From positions 114,247,057-114,311,056 of the forward strand of contig JALGPY010000001.1 in assembly GCA_023055425.1 (NCBI GenBank): a stretch of DNA of 64,000 nt. Direction: 5' to 3'. The translations under genes and the position numbers were made by a program. The notes under the pieces were generated by a model. It saw only the letters and a list, made by a program, of their open reading frames with translations. It had not been told where the DNA came from and ran no database searches. Source of the DNA: Linanthus parryae (taxonomy: Eukaryota > Streptophyta > Magnoliopsida > Ericales > Polemoniaceae). Below are positions 12,384-26,765 of the stretch, piece after piece (within the stretch, counting starts at the first letter, position 1; each line of letters starts with the position of its first letter).

Positions 12384-15300
12384 GTGTTGAGTGGTGGCAC
12401 AAATGAGATGCATAGACGTCAATCATACTCAATTTGGGTAACGCGTACCCGTTGGAAACATTGTTCTTTCCCATTAACTACATCACCAACACAATTCTGT
12501 ACCCAATTTGAGGACTTTGTGCCTGCCTTGTGTTTCTACCATGCATGGCAGTGTGCACAACCTCCAAAAACCCACAAACAGGCATCTTTGAGTATTGATT
12601 TGATGGAGTATTAACAACTCATTCTAAACAAATAGATGCATCTTCTTAAATGCTAAACCCTAGAGAGGGGTCTATCTTAAACTTTATAAGATATTTCCCT
12701 TTAAAATGCCACTTATTTTGTTTTCTTCGTCGATGGAATGACTCGGGGTGTCACCATGTGTCCTGGAAAACATGCCAAGGACAATGCTGGGAGTTATTTT
12801 GAAATTACTTCAAGTTTTGCTCCTCTAAGTGACATAAAGGGGCAAAAATCGAATGAAAACTCGATAATTGTACGAGTTTAGCCATGAAATGTCACCCCAG
12901 CATGCCAACTCTGATTTAATGTTGTATTTGGGTCATTTTAACAAGACAGGGAGTTTTGAGGTCACACCCAACCATGGGACTTGAACAACGAGGGATAAGG
13001 GTGTAACCGACTATCGACATTGTGAGACTTGTCGTTGTGAGAAGTGACCGTGTGTTGTAGGTATAAGAGTTGGTCATAAAATGTCACATAGTGCTAGTAT
13101 GTGTTGAGTGGTGGCACAAATGAGATGCATAGACGTCAATCAAACTCAATATGGGTAACGCGTACCCGTTGGAAACATTGTTCTTTCCCATTAACTACAT
13201 CACCAACACAATTCTGTACCCAATTTGAGGACTTTGTGCCTGCCTTGTGTTTGTACCATGCATGGCAGTGTGCACAACCTCCAAAAACCCACAAATAGGC
13301 ATCTTTGAGTATTGATTTGATGGAGTATTAACAACTCATTCTAAACAAATAGATGCATCTTCTTAAATGCTAAACCCTAGAGAGGGGTCTATCTTATAAT
13401 TTATAAGATATTTACCTTTAAAATGCCACTTATTTTGGTTTCTTCGTCGATGGAATGACTCGGGGTGTCACCATGTGTCCTGAAAAACATGCCAAGGACA
13501 ATGCTCGGAGTTATTTTGAAATTACTTCAAGTTTTGCTCCTCTAAGTGAAATAAAGGGGCGAAAATCGAATGAAAACTCGATAATTGTACGAGTTTAGCC
13601 ATGAAATGTTACCCCAGCATGCCAACTCTGATTTAATGTTGTATTTGGGTCATTTTAACAAGACAGGGAGTTTTGAGGTCGCACCCAACCATGGGACTTG
13701 AACACTGAGGGATAAGGGTGTAACCGACTATCGACATTGTGAGACTTGACGTTGTGAGAAGTGACCGTGTGTTGTAGGTATCAGAGTTGGTCTTAAAATG
13801 TCACATAGTGCTAGTATGTGTTGAGTGGTGGCACAAATGAGATGCATAGACGTCAATCAAACTCAATTTGGGTAACGCGTACCCGTTGGAAACATTGTTC
13901 TTTCCCATTAACTACATCACCAACACAATTCTGTACCCAATTTGAGGACTTTGTGCCTGCCTTGTGTTTGTACCATGCATGGCAGTGTGCACAACCTCCA
14001 AAAACCCACAAATAGGCATCTTTGAGTATTGATTTGATGGAGTATTAAAAACTCATTCTAAAAAAATGTATGTATCTTCTTAAATGCTAAACCCTTGAGA
14101 GGGGTCTATCTTAAACTTTATAAGATATTTCCCTTTAAAATGCCACTTATTTTGGTTTCTTCGTCGATGGAATGACTCGGGGTGTCACCATGTGTCCTGA
14201 AAAACATGCCAAGGACAATGCTCGGAGTTATTTTGAAATGACTTCAAGTTTTGCTCCTCGAAGTGACATAAAGGGGCAAAAATCGAATGAAAACTTGATA
14301 ATTGTACGAGTTTAACCATGAAATGTCATCCCAAGCATGCCAACTCTGATTTAATGCTGTATTTGGGTCATTTTAACAAGACAGGGAGTTTTGAGGTCAC
14401 ACCCAACCATGGGACTTGAACACCGAAGGATAAGGGTGTAACCGACTATCGACATTGTGAGACTTGACGTTGTGAGAAGTGACCGTGTGTTGTAAGTATC
14501 AGAATTGGTCTTAAAATGTCACATAGTGCTAGTATGTGTTGAGTGGTGGCACAAATGAAATGCATAGACGTCAATCAAACTCAATTTGGGTAACGCGTAC
14601 CCGTTGGAAACATTGTTCTTTCCCATTAACTACATCACCAACACAATTTTGTACCCAATTTGAGGACTTTGTGCCTGCCTGGTGTTTCTACCATGCATGG
14701 CAGTGTGCACAACCTCCAAAAACCCACAAATAGGCATCTTTGAGTATTGATTTGATGGAGTATTAACAACTCATTCTAAACAAATAGATGCATCTTCTTA
14801 AATGCTAAACCCTAGAGAGGGGTCTATCTTAAACTTTATAAGATATTTCCCTTTAAAATGCCACTTATTTTGGTTTCTTCGTCGATGGAATGACTCGGGG
14901 TGTCACCATGTGTCCTGAAAAACATGCCAAGGACAATGCTCGGAGTTATTTTGAAATTACTTCAAGTTTTGCTCCTCTAAGTGAAATAAAGGGGAAAAAA
15001 TCGAATGAAAACTCGATAATCGTACGAGTTTAGCCATGAAATGTCACCCCAAGCATGCCAACTCTGATTTAATGTTGTATTTGGGTCATTTTAACAAGAC
15101 AGGGAGTTTTGAGGTCGCACCCAACCATGGCACTTGAACACCGAGGGATAAGGGTGTAACCGACTATCGACATTGTGAGACTTGACGTTGTGAGAAGTGA
15201 CCGTGTGTTGTAGGTATCAGAGTTGGTCTTAAAATGTCACATAGTGCTAGTATGTGTTGAGTGGTGGCACAAATGAGATGCATAGTCGTCAATCAAACTC

Positions 15301-16688
15301 AATTTGGGTAACGCGTACCCGTTGGAAACATTGTTCTTTCCCATTAACTACATCACCAACACAATTCTGTACCCAATTTGAGGACTTTATGCCTGCCTTG
15401 TGTTTGTACCATGCATGGCAGTGTGCACAACCTCCAAAAACCCACAAATAGGCATCTTTGAGAATTGATTTGATGGAGTATTAACAAATCATTCTAAAAA
15501 AATGTATGTATCTTCTTAAATGCTAAACCCTTGAGAGGGGTCTATCTTAAACTTTATAAGATATTTCCCTTTAAAATGCCACTTATTTTGGTTTCTTCGT
15601 CGATGGAATAACTCGGGGTGTCACCATGTGTCCTGAAAAACATGCCAAGGACAATGCTCGGAGTTATTTCGAAATGACTTCAAGTTTTGCAACTCTAAGT
15701 GACATAAAGGGGCAAAAATCGAATGAAAACTTGATAATTGTACGAGTTTAGCCATGAAATGTCACCCCAAGCATGCCAACTCTGATTTAATGCTGTATTT
15801 GGGTCATTTTAACAAGACAGGGAGTTTTGAGGTCACACCCAACCATGGGACTTGAACACCGAGGGATAAGTGTGTAACCGACTATCGACATTGTGAGACT
15901 TGACGTTGTGAGAAGTGACCGTGTGTTGTAAGTATCAGAATTGGTCTTAAAATGTCACATAGTGCTAGTATGTGTTGAGTGGTGGCACAAATGAGATGCA
16001 TAGACATCAATCAAACTCAATTTGGGTAACGCGTACCCGTTGGAAACATTGTTCTTTCCCATTAACTACATCACCAACACAATTCTGTACCCAATTTGAG
16101 GACTTTGTGCCTGCCTTGTGTTTCTACCATGCATGGCAGTGTGCACAACCTCCAAAAACCCACAAACAGGCATCTTTGAGTATTGATTTGATGGAGTATT
16201 AACAACTCATTCTAAACAAATAGATGCATCTTCTTAAATGCTAAACCCTAGAGAGGGGTCTATCTTAAACTTTATAAGATATTTCCCTTTAAAATGCCAC
16301 TTATTTTGTTTTCTTCGTCGATGGAATGACTCGGGGTGTCACCATGTGTCCTGGAAAACATGCCAAGGACAATGCTGGGAGTTATTTTGAAATTACTTCA
16401 AGTTTTGCTCCTCTAAGTGACATAAAGGGGCAAAAATCGAATGAAAACTCGATAATTGTACGAGTTTAGCCATGAAATGTCACCCCAGCATGCCAACTCT
16501 GATTTAATGTTGTATTTGGGTCATTTTAACAAGACATGGAGTTTTGAGGTCACACCCAACCATGGGACTTGAACAACGAGGGATAAGGGTGTAACCGACT
16601 ATCGACATTGTGAGACTTGTCGTTGTGAGAAGTGACTGTGTGTTGTAGGTATTAGAGTTGGTCTTAAAATGTCACATAGTGCTAGTAT
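12384..16688. repeat. Segment copied 14 monomers downstream (copy 1)
   Basis: Units starting at 12384, 13101, 13818, 14536, 15254 and 15972 match in order the units at 22428 to 26049, an offset of 10,044 bp that becomes 10,077 after a 33-bp insertion plus a 1-bp indel. Private variants support common descent: AAATGTTACCCC at about 13,605 and 23,649, CCATGAAATGTCATCC at about 14,315 and 24,360, and GAAATGCATAG in units 14536 and 24580. Confidence 0.8.
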
Positions 16689-19600
16689 GTGTTGAGTGGT
16701 GGCACAAATGAGATGCATAGACATCAATCAAACTCAATTTGGGTAACGCGTACCCGTTGGAAACATTGTTCTTTCCCATTAACTACATCACCAACACAAT
16801 TCTGTACCCAATTTGAGGACTTTGTGCCTGCCTTGTGTTTCTACCATGCATGGCAGTGTGCACAACCTCCAAAAACCCACAAACAGGCATCTTTGAGTAT
16901 TGATTTGATGGAGTATTAACAACTCATTCTAAACAAATAGATGCATCTTCTTAAATGCTAAACCCTAGAGAGGGGTCTATCTTAAACTTTATAAGATATT
17001 TCCCTTTAAAATGCCACTTATTTTGTTTTCTTCGTCGATGGAATGACTCGGGGTGTCACCATGTGTCCTGGAAAACATGCCAAGGACAATGCTGGGAGTT
17101 ATTTTGAAATTACTTCAAGTTTTGCTCCTCTAAGTGACATAAAGGGGCAAAAATCGAATGAAAACTCGATAATTGTACGAGTTTAGCCATGAAATGTCAC
17201 CCCAGCATGCCAACTCTGATTTAATGTTGTATTTGGGTCATTTTAACAAGACATGGAGTTTTGAGGTCACACCCAACCATGGGACTTGAACAACGAGGGA
17301 TAAGGGTGTAACCGACTATCGACATTGTGAGACTTGTCGTTGTGAGAAGTGACCGTGTGTTGTAGGTATAAGAGTTGGTCTTAAAATGTCACATAGTGCT
17401 AGTATGTGTTGAGTGGTGGCACAAATGAGATGCATAGACGTCAATCAAACTCAATTTGGGTAACGCGTACCCGTTGGAAACATTGTTCTTTCCCATTAAC
17501 TACATCACCAACACAATTCTGTACCCAATTTGAGGACTTTGTGCCTGCCTTGTGTTTGTACCATGCATGGCAGTGTGCACAACCTCCAAAAACCCACAAA
17601 TAGGCATCTTTGAGTATTGATTTGATGGAGTATTCACAACTCATTCTAAAAAAATGTATGTATCTTCTTAAATGCTAAACCCTTGAGAGGGGTCTATCTT
17701 AAACTTTATAAGATATTTCCCTTTAAAATGCCACTTATTTTGGTTTCTTCGTCGATGGAATGACTCGGGGTGTCACCATGTGTCCTGAAAAACATGCCAA
17801 GGACAATGCTGGGAGTTATTTTGAAATGACTTCAAGTTTTGCTCCTCTAAGTGACATAAAGGGGCAAAAATCGAATGAAAACTTGATAATTGTACGAGTT
17901 TAGCCATGAAATGTCACCCCAAGCATGCCAACTCTGATTTAATGCTGTATTTGGGTCATTTTAACAAGACAGGGAGTTTTGAGGTCAGACCCAACCATGG
18001 GACTTGAACACCGATGGATAAGGGTGTAACCGACTATCGACATTGTGAGACTTGACGTTGTGAGAAGTGACCGTGTGTTGTAGGTATCATAGTTGGTCTT
18101 AAAATGTCACATAGTGCTAGTATGTGTTGAGTGGTGGCACAAATGAGATGCATAGACGTCAATCATACTCAATTTGGGTAACGCGTACCCGTTGGAAACA
18201 TTGTTCTTTCCCATTAACTACATCACCAACACAATTCTGTACCCAATTTGAGGACTTTGTGCCTGCCTTGTGTTTCTACCATGCATGGCAGTGTGCACAA
18301 CCTCCAAAAACCCACAAACAGGCATCTTTGAGTATTGATTTGATGGAGTATTAACAACTCATTCTAAACAAATAGATGCATCTTCTTAAATGCTAAACCC
18401 TAGAGAGGGGTCTATCTTAAACTTTATAAGATATTTCCGTTTAAAATGCCACTTATTTTGTTTTCTTCGTCGATGGAATGACTCGGGGTGTCACCATGTG
18501 TCCTGGAAAACATGCCAAGGACAATGCTGGGAGTTATTTTGAAATTACTTCAAGTTTTGCTCCTCTAAGTGACATAAAGGGGCAAAAATCGAATGAAAAC
18601 TCGATAATTGTACGAGTTTAGCCATGAAATGTCACCCCAGCATGCCAACTCTGATTTAATGTTGTATTTGGGTCATTTTAACAAGACAGGGAGTTTTGAG
18701 GTCACACCCAACCATGGGACTTGAACAACGAGGGATAAGGGTGTAACCGACTATCGACATTGTGAGACTTGTCGTTGTGAGAAGTGACCGTGTGTTGTAG
18801 GTATAAGAGTTGGTCTTAAAATGTCACATAGTGCTAGTATGTGTTGAGTGGTGGCACAAATGAGATGCATAAACGTCAATCAAACTCAATTTGGGTAACG
18901 CGTACCCGTTGGAAACATTGTTCTTTCCCATTAACTACATCACCAACACAATTCTGTACCCAATTTGAGGACTTTGTGCCTGCCTTGTGTTTGTACCATG
19001 CATGGCAGTGTGCACAACCTCCAAAAACCCACAAATAGGCATCTTTGAGTATTGATTTGATGGAGTATTAACAACTCATTCTAAACAAATAGATGCATCT
19101 TCTTAAATGCTAAACCCTAGAGAGGGGTCTATCTTATAAATTATAAGATATTTCCCTTTAAAATGCCACTTATTTTGGTTTCTTCGTCGATGGAATGACT
19201 CGGGGTGTCACCATGTGTCCTGAAAAACATGCCAAGGACAATGCTCGGAGTTATTTTGAAATTACTTCAAGTTTTGCTCCTCTAAGTGATATAAAGGGGC
19301 GAAAATCGAATGAAAACTCGATAATTGTACGAGTTTAGCCATGAAATGTCACCCCAGCATGCCAACTCTGATTTAATGTTGTATTTGGGTCATTTTAACA
19401 AGACAGGGAGTTTTGAGGTCGCACCCAACCATGGGACTTGAACACCGAGGGATAAGGGTGTAACCGACTATCGACATTGTGAGACTTGACGTTGTGAGAA
19501 GTGACCGTGTGTTGTAGGTATCAGAGTTGGTCTTAAAATGTCACATAGTGCTAGTATGTGTTGAGTGGTGGCACAAATGAGATGCATAGACGTCAATCAA

Positions 19601-20275
19601 ACTCAATTTGGGTAACGCGTACCCGTTGGAAACATTGTTCTTTCCCATTAACTACATCACCAACACAATTCTGTACCCAATTTGAGGACTTTGTGCCTGC
19701 CTTGTGTTTGTACCATGCATGGCAGTGTGCACAACCTCCAAAAACCCACAAATAGGCATCTTTGAGTATTGATTTGATGGAGTATTAACAACTCATTCTA
19801 AAAAAATGTATGTATCTTCTTAAATGCTAAACCCTTGAGAGGGGTCTATCTTAAACTTTATAAGATATTTCCCTTTAAAATGCCACTTATTTTGGTTTCT
19901 TCGTCGATGGAATGACTCGGGGTGTCACCATGTGTCCTGAAAAACATGCCAAGGACAATGCTCGGAGTTATTTCGAAATGACTTCAAGTTTTGCTCCTCT
20001 AAGTGACATAAAGGGGCAAAAATCGAATGAAAACTTGATAATTGTACGAGTTTAGCCATGAAATGTCACCCCAAGCATGCCAACTCTGATTTAATGCTGT
20101 ATTTGGGTCATTTTAACAAGACAGGGAGTTTTGAGGTCACACCCAACCATGGGACTTGAACACCGAGGGATAAGTGTGTAACCGACTATCGACATTGTGA
20201 GACTTGACGTTGTGAGAAGTGACCGTGTGTTGTAAGTATCAGAATTGGTCTTAAAATGTCACATAGTGCTAGTAT
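15972..20275. repeat. Higher-order block, 6 monomers, copy A
   Basis: Six consecutive monomers (starting 15972, 16689, 17406, 18124, 18841, 19558) carry the same ordered series of variants as the next six (20276 to 23862). Shared order: an ACATC unit; a second ACATC unit; a unit with TATTCACAAC and the AAAAAAATGTATG tail; a unit with CAATCATACTC; a unit with a CTTATAA site; a unit with the AAAAAAATGTATG tail. The offset is about 4,304 bp. This is a higher-order repeat, meaning several monomers were copied as one segment. Confidence 0.85.
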
Positions 20276-23200
20276 GTGTTGAGTGGTGGCACAAATGAGA
20301 TGCATAGACATCAATCAAACTCAATTTGGGTAACGCGTACCCGTTGGAAACATTGTTCTTTCCCATTAACTACATCACCAACACAATTCTGTACCCAATT
20401 TGAGGACTTTGTGCCTGCCTTGTGTTTCTACCATGCATGGCAGTGTGCACAACCTCCAAAAACCCACAAACAGGCATCTTTGAGTATTGATTTGATGGAG
20501 TATTAACAACTCATTCTAAACAAATAGATGCATCTTCTTAAATGCTAAACCCTAGAGAGGGGTCTATCTTAAACTTTATAAGATATTTCCCTTTAAAATG
20601 CCACTTATTTTGTTTTCTTCGTCGATGGAATGACTCGGGGTGTCACCATGTGTCCTGGAAAACATGCCAAGGACAATGCTCGGAGTTATTTTGAAATTAC
20701 TTCAAGTTTTGCTCCTCTAAGTGACATAAAGGGGCAAAAATCGAATGAAAACTCGATAATTGTACGAGTTTAGCCATGAAATGTCACCCCAGCATGCCAA
20801 CTCTGATTTAATGTTGTATTTGGGTCATTTTAACAAGACATGGAGTTTTGAGGTCACACCCAACCATGGGACTTGAACAACGAGGGATAAGGGTGTAACC
20901 GACTATCGACATTGTGAGACTTGTCGTTGTGAGAAGTGACCGTGTGTTGTAGGTATCAGAGTTGGTCTTAAAATGTCACATAGTGCTAGTATGTGTTGAG
21001 TGGTGGCACAAATGAGATGCATAGACATCAATCAAACTCAATTTGGGTAACGCGTACCCGTTGGAAACATTGTTCTTTCCCATTAACTACATCACCAACA
21101 CAATTCTGTACCCAATTTGAGGACTTTGTGCCTGCCTTGTGTTTGTACCATGCATGGCAGTGTGCACAACCTCCAAAAACCCACAAACAGGCATCTTTGA
21201 GTATTGATTTGATGGAGTATTAACAACTCATTCTAAACAAATAGATGCATCTTCTTAAATGCTAAACCCTAGAGAGGGGTCTATCTTAAACTTTATAAGA
21301 TATTTCCCTTTAAAATGCCACTTATTTTGTTTTCTTCGTCGATGGAATGACTCGGGGTGTCACCATGTGTCCTGGAAAACATGCCAAGGACAATGCTGGG
21401 AGTTATTTTGAAATTACTTCAAGTTTTGCTCCTCTAAGTGACATAAAGGGGCAAAAATCAAATGAAAACTCGATAATTGTACGAGTTTAGCCATGAAATG
21501 TCACCCCAGCATGCCAACTCTGATTTAATGTTGTATTTGGGTCATTTTAACAAGACATGGAGTTTTGAGGTCACACCCAACTATGGGACTTGAACAACGA
21601 GGGATAAGGGTGTAACCGACTATCGACATTGTGAGACTTGTCGTTGTGAGAAGTGACCGTGTGTTGTAGGTATAAGAGTTGGTCTTAAAATGTCACATAG
21701 TGCTAGTATGTGTTGAGTGGTGGCACAAATGAGATGCATAGACGTCAATCAAACTCAATTTGGGTAACGCGTACCCGTTGGAAACATTGTTCTTTCCCAT
21801 TAACTACATCACCAACACAATTCTGTACCCAATTTGAGGACTTTGTGCCTGCCTTGTGTTTGTACCATGCATGGCAGTGTGCACAACCTCCAAAAACCCA
21901 CAAATAGGCATCTTTGAGTATTGATTTGATGGAGTATTCACAACTCATTCTAAAAAAATGTATGTATCTTCTTAAATGCTAAACCCTTGAGAGGGGTCTA
22001 TCTTAAACTTTATAAGATATTTCCCTTTAAAATGCCACTTATTTTGGTTTCTTCGTCGATGGAATGACTCGGGGTGTCACCATGTGTCCTGAAAAACATG
22101 CCAAGGACAATGCTGGGAGTTATTTTGAAATGACTTCAAGTTTTGCTCCTCTAAGTGACATAAAGGGGCAAAAATCGAATGAAAACTTGATAATTGTACG
22201 AGTTTAGCCATGAAATGTCACCCCAAGCATGCCAAATCTGATTTAATGCTGTATTTGGGTCATTTTAACAAGACAGGGAGTTTTGAGGTCAGACCCAACC
22301 ATGGGACTTGAACACCGATGGATAAGGGTGTAACCGACTATCGACATTGTGAGACTTGACGTTGTGAGAAGTGACCGTGTGTTGTAGGTATCATAGTTGG
22401 TCTTAAAATGTCACATAGTGCTAGTATGTGTTGAGTGGTGGCACAAATGAGATGCATAGACGTCAATCATACTCAATTTGGGTAACGCGTACCCGTTGGA
22501 AACATTGTTCTTTCCCATTAACTACATCACCAACACAATTCTGTACCCAATTTGAGGACTTTGTGCCTGCCTTGTGTTTCTACCATGCATGGCAGTGTGC
22601 ACAACCTCCAAAAACCCACAAACAGGCATCTTTGAGTATTGATTTGATGGAGTATTAACAACTCATTCTAAACAAATAGATGCATCTTCTTAAATGCTAA
22701 ACCCTAGAGAGGGGTCTATCTTAAACTTTATAAGATATTTCCCTTTAAAATGCCACTTATTTTGTTTTCTTCGTCGATGGAATGACTCGGGGTGTCACCA
22801 TGTGTCCTGGAAAACATGCCAAGGACAATGCTGGGAGTTATTTTGAAATTACTTCAAGTTTTGCTCCTCTAAGTGACATAAAGGGGCAAAAATCGAATGA
22901 AAACTCGATAATTGTACGAGTTTAGCCATGAAATGTCACCCCAGCATGCCAACTCTGATTTAATGTTGTATTTGGGTCATTTTAACAAGACAGGGAGTTT
23001 TGAGGTCACACCCAACCATGGGACTTGAACAACGAGGGATAAGGGTGTAACCGACTATCGACATTGTGAGACTTGTCGTTGTGAGAAGTGACCGTGTGTT
23101 GTAGGTATAAGAGTTGGTCTTAAAATGTCACATAGTGCTAGTATGTGTTGAGTGGTGGCACAAATGAGATGCATAGACGTCAATCAAACTCAATTTGGGT

Positions 23201-24579
23201 AACGCGTACCCGTTGGAAACATTGTTCTTTCCCATTAACTACATCACCAACACAATTCTGTACCCAATTTGAGGACTTTGTGCCTGCCTTGTGTTTGTAC
23301 CATGCATGGCAGTGTGCACAACCTCCAAAAACCCACAAATAGGCATCTTTGAGTATTGATTTGATGGAGTATTAACAACTCATTCTAAACAAATAGATGC
23401 ATCTTCTTAAATGCTAAACCCTAGAGAGGGGTCTATCTTATAATTTATAAGATATTTCCCTTTAAAATGCCACTTATTTTGGTTTCTTCGTCGATGGAAT
23501 GACTCGGGGTGTCACCATGTGTCCTGAAAAACATGCCAAGGACAATGCTCGGAGTTATTTTGAAATTACTTCAAGTTTTGCTCCTCTAAGTGAAATAAAG
23601 GGGCGAAAATCGAATGAAAACTCGATAATTGTACGAGTTTAGCCATGAAATGTTACCCCAGCATGCCAACTCTGATTTAATGTTGTATTTGGGTCATTTT
23701 AACAAGACAGGGAGTTTTGAGGTCGCACCCAACCATGGGACTTGAACACCGAGGGATAAGGGTGTAACCGACTATCGACATTGTGAGACTTGACGTTGTG
23801 AGAAGTGACCGTGTGTTGTAGGTATCAGAGTTGGTCTTAAAATGTCACATAGTGCTAGTATGTGTTGAGTGGTGGCACAAATGAGATGCATAGACGTCAA
23901 TCAAACTCAATTTGGGTAACGCGTACCCGTTGGAAACATTGTTCTTTCCCATTAACTACATCACCAACACAATTCTGTACCCAATTTGAGGACTTTGTGC
24001 CTGCCTTGTGTTTGTACCATGCATGGCAGTGTGCACAACCTCCAAAAACCCACAAATAGGCATCTTTGAGTATTGATTTGATGGAGTATTAACAACTCAT
24101 TCTAAAAAAATGTATGTATCTTCTTAAATGCTAAACCCTTGAGAGGGGTCTATCTTAAACTTTATAAGATATTTCCCTTTAAAATGCCACTTATTTTGGT
24201 TTCTTCGTCGATGGAATGACTCGGGGTGTCACCATGTGTCCTGAAAAACATGCCAAGGACAATGCTCGGAGTTATTTTGAAATGACTTCAAGTTTTGCTC
24301 CTCTAAGTGACATAAAGGGGCAAAAATCGAATGAAAACTTGATAATTGTACGAGATTAACCATGAAATGTCATCCCAAGCATGCCAACTCTGATTTAATG
24401 CTGTATTTGGGTCATTTTAACAAGATAGGGAGTTTTGAGGTCACACCCAACCATGGGACTTGAACACCGAGGGATAAGGGTGTAACCGACTATCGACATT
24501 GTGAGACTTGACGTTGTGAGAAGTGACCGTGTGTTGTAAGTATCAGAATTGGTCTTAAAATGTCACATAGTGCTAGTAT
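20276..24579. repeat. Higher-order block, 6 monomers, copy B
   Basis: This is the second copy of the six-monomer block, directly adjacent to copy A in the same orientation. The rare TATTCACAAC variant occurs at about 17,632 and 21,936, and the CAATCATACTC variant in units 18124 and 22428, both at 4,304-bp spacing. Small differences, such as the GTTTGTACC against GTTTCTACC site in the second monomer, show the copies have diverged slightly since duplication or been touched by conversion. Confidence 0.85.
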
Positions 24580-26765
24580 GTGTTGAGTGGTGGCACAAAT
24601 GAAATGCATAGACGTCAATCAAACTCAATTTGGGTAACGCGTACCCGTTGGAAACATTGTTCTTTCCCATTAACTACATCACCAACACAATTTTGTACCC
24701 AATTTGAGGACTTTGTGCCTGCCTTGTGTTTCTACCATGCATGGCAGTGTGCACAACCTCCAAAAACCCACAAATAGGCATCTTTGAGTATTGATTTGAT
24801 GGAGTATTAACAACTCATTCTAAACAAATAGATGCAACTTCTTAAATGCCTAAACCCTAGAGAGGGGTCTATCTTAAAAAAAAAACTTTTTCTAATTGTT
24901 GGTATTTCTTAATTTTTAAGATATTTCCCTTTAAAATGCCACTTATTTTGGTTTCTTCGTCGATGGAATGACTCGGGGTGTCACCATGTGTCCTGAAAAA
25001 CATGCCAAGGACAATGCTCGGAGTTATTTTGAAATTACTTCAAGTTTTGCTCCTCTAAGTGAAATAAAGGGGAAAAAATCGAATGAAAACACGATAATCG
25101 TACGAGTTTAGCCATGAAATGTCACCCCAGCATGCCAACTCTGATTTAATGTTGTATTTGGGTCATTTTAACAAGACAGGGAGTTTTGAGGTCGCACCCA
25201 ACCATGGCACTTGAACACCGAGGGATAAGGGTGTAACCGACTATCGACATTGTGAGACTTGACGTTGTGAGAAGTGACCGTGTGTTGTAGATATCAGAGT
25301 TGGTCTTAAAATGTCACATAGTGCTAGTATGTGTTGAGTGGTGGCACAAATGAGATGCATAGTCGTCAATCAAACTCAATTTGGGTAACGCGTACCCGTT
25401 GGAAACATTGTTCTTTCCCATTAACTACATCACCAACACAATTCTGTACCCAATTTGAGGACTTTATGCCTGCCTTGTGTTTGTACCATGCATGGCAGTG
25501 TGCACAACCTCCAAAAACCCACAAATAGGCATCTTTGAGTATTGATTTGATGGAGTATTAACAAATCATTCTAAAAAAATGTATGTATCTTCTTAAATGC
25601 TAAACCCTTGAGAGGGGTCTATCTTAAACTTTATAAGATATTTCCCTTTAAAATGCCACTTATTTTGGTTTCTTCGTCGATGGAATGACTCGGGGTGTCA
25701 CCATGTGTCCTGAAAAACATGCCAAGGACAATGCTGGGAGTTATTTCGAAATGACTTCAAGTTTTGCTCCTCTAAGTGACATAAAGGGGCAAAAATCGAA
25801 TGAAAACTTGATAATTGTACGAGTTTAGCCATGAAATGTCACCCCAAGCATGCCAACTCTGATTTAATGCTGTATTTGGGTCATTTTAACAAGACAGGGA
25901 GTTTTGAGGTCACACCCAACCATGGGACTTGAACACCGAGGGATAAGTGTGTAACCGACTATCGACATTGTGAGACTTGACGTTGTGAGAAGTGACCGTG
26001 TGTTGTAAGTATCAGAATTGGTCTTAAAATGTCACATAGTGCTAGTATGTGTTGAGTGGTGGCACAAATGAGATGCATAGACATCAATCAAACTCAATTT
26101 GGGTAACGCGTACCCGTTGGAAACATTGTTCTTTCCCATTAACTACATCACCAACACAATTCTGTACCCAATTTGAGGACTTTGTGCCTGCCTTGTGTTT
26201 CTACCATGCATGGCAGTGTGCACAACCTCCAAAAACCCACAAACAGGCATCTTTGAGTATTGATTTGATGGAGTATTAACAACTCATTCTAAACAAATAG
26301 ATGCATCTTCTTAAATGCTAAACCCTAGAGAGGGGTCTATCTTAAACTTTATAAGATATTTCCCTTTAAAATGCCACTTATTTTGTTTTCTTCGTCGATG
26401 GAATGACTCGGGGTGTCACCATGTGTCCTGGAAAACATGCCAAGGACAATGCTGGGAGTTATTTTGAAATTACTTCAAGTTTTGCTCCTCTAAGTGACAT
26501 AAAGGGGCAAAAATCGAATGAAAACTCGATAATTGTACGAGTTTAGCCATGAAATGTCACCCCAGCATGCCAACTCTGATTTAATGTTGTATTTGGGTCA
26601 TTTTAACAAGACATGGAGTTTTGAGGTCACACCCAACCATGGGACTTGAACAACGAGGGATAAGGGTGTAACCGACTATCGACATTGTGAGACTTGTCGT
26701 TGTGAGAAGTGACCGTGTGTTGTAGGTATAAGAGTTGGTCTTAAAATGTCACATAGTGCTAGTAT
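22428..26765. repeat. Segment copied 14 monomers downstream (copy 2)
   Basis: This is the partner of the 12,384-16,688 segment. It overlaps the end of the six-monomer block B, so at least two rounds of segmental copying with different register are recorded here. It alone carries the ~33-bp A/T-rich insertion at 24,872-24,920, which therefore postdates the duplication. Confidence 0.8.
24872..24920. other. ~33-bp A/T-rich insertion in one satellite unit
   Basis: Where other units read TCTATCTTAAACTTTATAAG, this one has a run of nine or more A, then CTTTTTCTAATTGTTGG and TATTTCTTAATTTTTAAG before resuming at ATATTTCCC. It makes the unit 751 bp (with one more single-base insertion at TGCCTAAAC). 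No target duplication is obvious. It is unique in the array. Confidence 0.85.

Noticed and set aside
17441..17644. Minus-strand satellite frame (WVFGGCAHCHAWYKHKAG) as a copia integrase relic
   Set aside because: The resemblance to the copia VFGC...HK segment is too short and weak, and no neighbouring copia motif follows. I could not support it.
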